Of a stretch of 63,502 nt of DNA, positions 59,248 to 63,502 are shown piece by piece. How positions within the stretch are numbered: position 1 is the first letter of the stretch; the number at the start of each line of letters is the position of its first letter. The stretch comes from Pseudomonas lopnurensis (GTDB lineage: Bacteria; Pseudomonadota; Gammaproteobacteria; Pseudomonadales; Pseudomonadaceae), in contig NZ_JADDIX010000068.1 in the NCBI RefSeq assembly GCF_015070855.1, positions 16,033 through 79,534 of the forward strand, given 5' to 3'. The translations under genes were made by a program, and so were the position numbers. The notes under the pieces were generated by a model that was given only the letters and a program-made list of their open reading frames with translations, did no database searches and was not told where the DNA came from.

Positions 59248-61992
59248 ATGAAAGATCGCTCGACCCCCCACCCCAGCGAACAGTCGCAACCGAGCTGGCA
59301 CACCCTGCCGGCCGCCGAAGTCGAAACGCAGCTGCAAAGCGGGCCGGATGGGCTGGCGGACGACGAAGCGGCGCGGCGCATCGGCCAGTACGGCCCCAAC
59401 CGTCTCGCCCCGCCCAAGCGCCGCGGCGTGCTGATGCGGCTGCTGATGCAGTTCCACAACATCCTGCTCTACGTGATGCTCGGCGCGGCGGTGATCACCG
59501 CCATCCTCGGGCACTGGGTCGATACCGGCGTGCTGCTCGCCGCCGTGGTGATCAACGCCATCATCGGCTTCATCCAGGAAGGCAAGGCCGAAGCCGCGCT
59601 GGATGCCATCCGCGCCATGCTCTCCCCTCACGCCACCGTGGTTCGCGGCGGCAACCGCCGGCAGATCGACGCCGCCGAGCTGGTACCGGGCGATCGGGTA
59701 TTGCTGGTTTCCGGCGACCGGGTACCGGCCGACCTGCGCCTGGTGAAGGTGAAGGAACTGCGCGTCGAGGAAGCCGCACTCACCGGCGAATCCCTGCCGG
59801 TGGAGAAAAGCACCGAAGCGGTCGCGGCCGATGCGCCCCTGGGTGATCGCTACGGCATGGCCTACTCCGGCACGCTGGTGGTGTTCGGCCAGGCCACGGG
59901 CATCGTCGTGGCCACCGGCGCGGCGACCGAGCTGGGCAAGATCAACCAGATGCTCACCGGCATCCAGAACCTGACCACCCCGCTGCTGCGCCAGGTGGAT
60001 CATTTCGGCCGCTGGCTGGCCTTCGCCGTGCTGGTCGCCTCCGCCGCCACCTTCGTCCTCGGCACGCTCTGGCGCGGCCAACCGGCTGCCGACATGTTCA
60101 TGATGGCCGTGGCCCTGGCCGCTTCGGCGATTCCCGAGGGCCTGCCGGCGATCATGACCGTCACCCTGGCCCTGGGCGTACAGCGCATGGCCCAGCGCAA
60201 CGCGATCATCCGACGCCTGCCGGCAGTGGAGACCCTGGGCTCGGTGACGGTGATCTGCTCCGACAAGACCGGCACCCTCACCCGCAACGAGATGACCGTG
60301 CAGCGGGTGGTCTGCGCCGAGCATGTATTCGACGTCTCCGGCGTGGGCTACGAGCCGCTGGGCGACTGCCGACTCGACGACCGGATCGTCGACCCCGAGC
60401 ATTACCCCGCGCTGGCGCTGGCGATCCGCACCGGGGTGCTGTGCAACGACGCCCACCTCCAGCAGCAGGCCCACCAGTGGTGCGTCATGGGCGATCCCAC
60501 CGAGGGCGCGCTGCTGGTCCTGGGCGGCAAGGTCGGCTTCAGCCAGCATGTCGCCGATGGCGCCTGGCCGCGGCTGGATTCGATTCCCTTCGAATCGCAG
60601 CACCGCTTCATGGCCTCCTACCACCAGGACAGCGATGGCGAACCCTGGATCTTCGTCAAGGGCGCGCCCGAGCGCATCCTGGAGATGTGCGCCAGCCAGG
60701 CCGGGCAGGCCGGCGACCAACCCATCGAGCCCGACTACTGGCGGCGGATGGCGATCGACACCGCGGCCAAGGGGCTGCGCCTGCTGGCGCTGGCCTGCAA
60801 GCGTGCCGCACCGGCGAACGGCCAGTTGGCCTTCGCCGATGTCGAAGCCGGCTACACCCTGCTGGCGCTGGTCGGCATCATCGACCCGCCGCGCGAGGAA
60901 GCCATCGCCGCGGTGGACGAATGCCACCGTGCCGGCATCCGCGTGAAGATGATCACCGGCGACCATGCCGAGACCGCGCGGGCCATCGGCGCCCAGCTCG
61001 CCATCGGCGTCGGCAAGCCGGCGGTGACCGGCGCCGAAGTGGCGCTGATGGATGATGCCGCCCTGCGCCAGGTGGCCATGGACGTCGATGTGTTCGCCCG
61101 CGCCAGCCCGGAACACAAGCTGCGCCTGGTCCAGGCCCTGCAGAACGACGGTCAGGTCGTGGCCATGACCGGCGACGGCGTCAACGATGCACCGGCGCTC
61201 AAGCGCGCCGACGTCGGCGTGGCCATGGGCATGAAAGGCACCGAAGCGGCCAAGGAGGCCTCGGACATGGTGCTGGCCGACGACAACTTCGCCACCATCG
61301 CCTCCGCCGTGCGCGAGGGTCGCGCGGTCTACGACAACCTGAAGAAGTTCATCCTGTTCATGCTGCCCACCAACGGCGGCGAGGCGCTGGTGGTGATCGC
61401 GGCGATCCTTTTCGAGCTCACCCTGCCGCTGACCCCGGCGCAGGTACTGTGGATCAACATGGTCACCTCCTGCACCCTGGGGCTGGCGCTGGCCTTCGAA
61501 CCGGCCGAGCGCGGCATCATGGGCCGCCGGCCGCGGCCGCCGGGCGAGGCCCTGTTGTCGGGCTTCTTCATCTGGCGCGTGCTGATGGTGTCGGTGCTGA
61601 TGATGAGCGGCGCCCTCGGCCTGTTCCTCTGGGAAATGAACAGCAGCGGCAACGTCGAAGCGGCACGCACCATGGCCGTCAATGCCGTGGTGATGGCGGA
61701 GATGTTCTACCTGCTCAACAGCCGCTCGATCCTCGCGTCGGTCGCCAATCGCCAGGGCCTGACGGGCAACCCCTACGTGCTGCTGGCCATCGCCGCCTGC
61801 ATCCCCTTGCAACTGGCGTTCACCCATGCGCCGATCATGCAGTCGATCTTCGGTTCGACCCATCTTTCGCCGCAACAATGGGCCCTGGTGGTCTGCGCCG
61901 GCCTGCTGGTGTTCTGCGTGGCCGAACTGGAGAAACTGGTGATCCGGCGTACCCCGCTGGCCGCACGGATCGCGCCGACCACGGTGTCCTGA
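59248..61992 (+). CDS. P2-type cation-transporting ATPase
   Basis: A 914-residue pump. T179-GES is the dephosphorylation loop, P296-EGLP in helix M4 is the Ca2+/Mn2+-pump type ion-binding motif, D339-KTGTLT is the phosphorylation site, and GDGVNDAPALKRADVG is the hinge. The cation N-terminal domain (LPAAEVETQLQSG) and the six-helix C-terminal domain are present. Ca2+ is the best guess; Na+ or K+ cannot be excluded. ATG at 59248 with GAGG upstream. Confidence 0.93.
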   Translation: MKDRSTPHPSEQSQPSWHTLPAAEVETQLQSGPDGLADDEAARRIGQYGPNRLAPPKRRGVLMRLLMQFHNILLYVMLGAAVITAILGHWVDTGVLLAAVVINAIIGFIQEGKAEAALDAIRAMLSPHATVVRGGNRRQIDAAELVPGDRVLLVSGDRVPADLRLVKVKELRVEEAALTGESLPVEKSTEAVAADAPLGDRYGMAYSGTLVVFGQATGIVVATGAATELGKINQMLTGIQNLTTPLLRQVDHFGRWLAFAVLVASAATFVLGTLWRGQPAADMFMMAVALAASAIPEGLPAIMTVTLALGVQRMAQRNAIIRRLPAVETLGSVTVICSDKTGTLTRNEMTVQRVVCAEHVFDVSGVGYEPLGDCRLDDRIVDPEHYPALALAIRTGVLCNDAHLQQQAHQWCVMGDPTEGALLVLGGKVGFSQHVADGAWPRLDSIPFESQHRFMASYHQDSDGEPWIFVKGAPERILEMCASQAGQAGDQPIEPDYWRRMAIDTAAKGLRLLALACKRAAPANGQLAFADVEAGYTLLALVGIIDPPREEAIAAVDECHRAGIRVKMITGDHAETARAIGAQLAIGVGKPAVTGAEVALMDDAALRQVAMDVDVFARASPEHKLRLVQALQNDGQVVAMTGDGVNDAPALKRADVGVAMGMKGTEAAKEASDMVLADDNFATIASAVREGRAVYDNLKKFILFMLPTNGGEALVVIAAILFELTLPLTPAQVLWINMVTSCTLGLALAFEPAERGIMGRRPRPPGEALLSGFFIWRVLMVSVLMMSGALGLFLWEMNSSGNVEAARTMAVNAVVMAEMFYLLNSRSILASVANRQGLTGNPYVLLAIAACIPLQLAFTHAPIMQSIFGSTHLSPQQWALVVCAGLLVFCVAELEKLVIRRTPLAARIAPTTVS

Positions 61993-62093
61993 GCCCACCC
62001 CGCAGGCGAAGCCTGGCAGGGGCCTCCTGCCCGGTTTCGCTGGGGTGACGGCCGCCAATACCGCCGCGACTGGCGAGCAACCGGCACAAGAAA

Positions 62094-62105
62094 ATTGTGC
62101 ACAAT
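62094..62105. promoter_or_regulatory. Operator-like palindrome ATTGTGCACAAT (site 5)
   Basis: Identical to site 1 (50538-50549). A tentative promoter TTTATC (62120-62125), 18 bp, TATAGT (62144-62149) follows. It suggests that the tsx-like gene belongs to the purine regulon. Confidence 0.65.
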
Positions 62106-62482
62106 ATGAAAATTAATTGTTTATCAGCATGTCTACAGATTGTTATAGTCAGGACGCTCCCGAGCGTTTCGCGCTCAGCGAGATGAGGTGCCGTGAAGCC
62201 TCGCAAGCCCATGACCGACAACAACAAGATGGCAGGCTTAACCATGACCGCAAGCGCTACCAGGAGCGGCACCGCTCCTCCGCGTCCAGCCCCCGCGTTC
62301 CCGACCGAGCGTCCGTTCCACCCTCCCGATCGGCCCACCTCCGCGCCGCCTCCGGCCGTCGTTACGGCTGCCGGCTGAATCGCCAGGTTCGCGCTTCCCG
62401 CCGCCAGGACCTTCGCGGAGAATACGCGCCGGTCGCCGCTTGGCTTCACGTACGAAAAGAACACCAACAGGAAAACGACACC
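62106..62482 (+). other. Long leader of the tsx-like gene, possible short frame
   Basis: About 375 bp with no firm gene. A 61-codon frame from a GTG at 62193 to 62378 (MKPRKPMTDNNKMAGLTMTA...) is proline-rich, with GAGG 5 nt before its start. Its base composition at third positions is plausible, but I cannot show that it is real. It could be a leader peptide or leftover sequence. Confidence 0.4.
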
Positions 62483-63307
62483 ATGCATTTGAAGACTGCC
62501 CCACTCTGCCTCGCCCTCGCTGGCGGCCTGCTCGCTGCCCCGGCCATGGCCGGCGACCTGCTGCACTGGCAGAACAACAGCCTGACCTACCTCTACGGCA
62601 AGAACTTCGCCGTCGACTCCGGCGAGGATGGCCGCGAAGCCGCCATCCAGCAGACCATCACCTTCGAACACGCCAGCGGCTGGAGCTGGGGCGACATGTT
62701 CCTGTTCGTCGACCACAAGTGGTTCAACGGCCACTCTGGCAAGGACGGACGCACCTACTACGGCGAATTCAGCCCGCGCCTGTCGCTGGGCAAGCTCACC
62801 GGGGCCGACCTGTCCTTCGGCCCGATCAAGGACGTGCTGATCTCCGCCACCTACGAGCGCGGCGAAAGCCAGGCCGACGGCACCCCGAACCAGAACTACC
62901 TGCTCGGCCCGGCGGTGGATCTCGAAGTGCCCGGCTTCGACCGCTTCGCCATCAACACCTACTACCGCAAGCCCGACGGCGCCACCGGCAACCCCGGCGG
63001 CCAGTGGCAGATCACCCCGACCTGGGCCATGACCATTCCGGTGGGCAAGTCGGACATCCTCTTCGACGGGTACATCGACTGGGTGGTCAATGACAAGACA
63101 AGCGGTGGCCGCGAACTGAAGAAGAACTTCCACTTCAACCCGCAGGTGAAGTACGACCTGGGCAAGGCCCTGGATCACGAGGCCGGCAGGCTCTACGTCG
63201 GCATCGAGTACGACTACTGGACCAACAAGTACGGCATCGAGGACAGCAGCGCCTTCAATACCGACAACAATGTGGTGAATTTCATCGTCAAGGCGCACTA
63301 CTTCTGA
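62483..63307 (+). CDS. Tsx-like nucleoside-type outer membrane channel
   Basis: A 274-residue outer membrane protein. The signal peptide MHLKTAPLCLALAGGLLAAP ends before AMAG-DLLHW, and the rest is an amphipathic beta-barrel with a terminal aromatic residue (KAHYF). WQNNSLTYLYGKNF and WSWGDMFLFVDH match the Tsx/OmpK family that passes nucleosides. ATG at 62483 with AGGAAAACGACACC in front. The operator-like site upstream ties it to purine uptake. Confidence 0.88.
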   Translation: MHLKTAPLCLALAGGLLAAPAMAGDLLHWQNNSLTYLYGKNFAVDSGEDGREAAIQQTITFEHASGWSWGDMFLFVDHKWFNGHSGKDGRTYYGEFSPRLSLGKLTGADLSFGPIKDVLISATYERGESQADGTPNQNYLLGPAVDLEVPGFDRFAINTYYRKPDGATGNPGGQWQITPTWAMTIPVGKSDILFDGYIDWVVNDKTSGGRELKKNFHFNPQVKYDLGKALDHEAGRLYVGIEYDYWTNKYGIEDSSAFNTDNNVVNFIVKAHYF

Positions 63308-63502
63308 GCCTTGAGCAAGACGGCACGCTGGCGCTTTCATAGGAAGCGCCTCCGCGTCTTCGCCGCAGCGCTGTCGCGCAGCAAACAGGGTACGGCAGGG
63401 CCTGGAGTTGGAGTGCACGCGGTGGGCTGAAATCCGCCCTGCCTGGTCCCCTATCGCCTCAGGTCACTTCCTCGGAAGGCAGCATGTGTACACCGACCCC
63501 GT
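63308..63502. other. Gene-free end of window with repeats
   Basis: The stretch 63333-63395 is the second copy of the repeat at 52851-52914. Near 63420 a GGTGGGCTGAAATCCGCC fragment resembles the 38076 repeat. No gene was seen to the end of the window. Confidence 0.65.

Noticed and set aside
59167-62058. Open frame of 963 codons on the minus strand opposite the P-type ATPase
   Set aside because: Complementary shadow of the ATPase gene, which carries all pump motifs.
63484-63495. TGTGTACACC as a sixth TTGTNNACAA site
   Set aside because: It keeps only the GTGTACAC core, not the outer T and A; no downstream gene is visible in the window.

Overview
The window is chromosomal DNA from a Pseudomonas-type gammaproteobacterium (Pseudomonas in the broad sense, including the stutzeri/mendocina-like lineages). 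I infer this from the high GC content, the pseudomonad protein sequences, and gene orders that I remember from P. aeruginosa: the iscR to iscX order, the queA-tgt-yajC-secD-secF block, lptF/lptG back to back with pepA-holC-valS, and the xdhA-xdhB-xdhC-guaD plus ureide-pathway cluster. No phage, plasmid, CRISPR array, rRNA or insertion-sequence transposase was seen.

Region 1 (about 1-24,000) is core housekeeping. The isc iron-sulfur operon (iscR-iscS-iscU-iscA-hscB-hscA-fdx-iscX) runs leftward from a promoter overlapped by an IscR-type box. Next come cysE-trmJ, suhB, a glycine-zipper protein, the Sec accessory genes secF-secD-yajC, and the queuosine genes tgt-queA. A tRNA-Leu(CAA) with a clear promoter, a cold-shock gene with a long leader, an RDD protein, lptG-lptF, pepA, holC and valS follow.

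Region 2 (about 24,000-39,000) is more variable. It holds a structured leader RNA in front of the Na+/H+ antiporter gene nhaD, an HTH_43 regulator, a DASS/SLC13 permease, two MFS transporters (one followed by a 40-codon membrane peptide gene), rlmF, yejK, a PPK2-type kinase, a GST-like protein, a GIY-YIG protein, mltF and a short-chain dehydrogenase.

Region 3 (about 39,100-58,300, plus 62,000-63,300) is a nearly complete purine catabolism locus: 8-oxoguanine/guanine deaminases, a BMP-family binding protein, an isopenicillin-N-synthase-like dioxygenase, XdhA/B/C, a GntR-family regulator, an AzgA-type permease, HiuH, UraD, PuuE, Alc, AllA and PuuD (a membrane urate oxidase fused to cytochrome c). 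A Tsx-like outer membrane channel lies 4 kb further on, beyond a P-type cation ATPase. The pathway runs guanine to xanthine to urate to 5-hydroxyisourate to OHCU to allantoin to allantoate to ureidoglycolate to glyoxylate plus urea.

Two palindromic DNA motifs tie this locus together. TTGTNNACAA-type sites lie between gntR and the permease gene, between hiuH and puuE, and before the tsx-like gene. TTGAC-N6-GTCAG-type sites lie before xdhA (two), the permease gene and, more weakly, the BMP gene. The intergenic spaces carry several families of dispersed hairpin repeats. One has been inserted across the xdhB-xdhC junction, creating a coupled 18-codon reading frame, and a 523-bp imperfect palindrome truncates a small gene after puuD. 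The most novel items are the two-motif purine regulon, the nhaD leader, the xdhB-xdhC repeat junction and the deaminase/BMP/dioxygenase trio.
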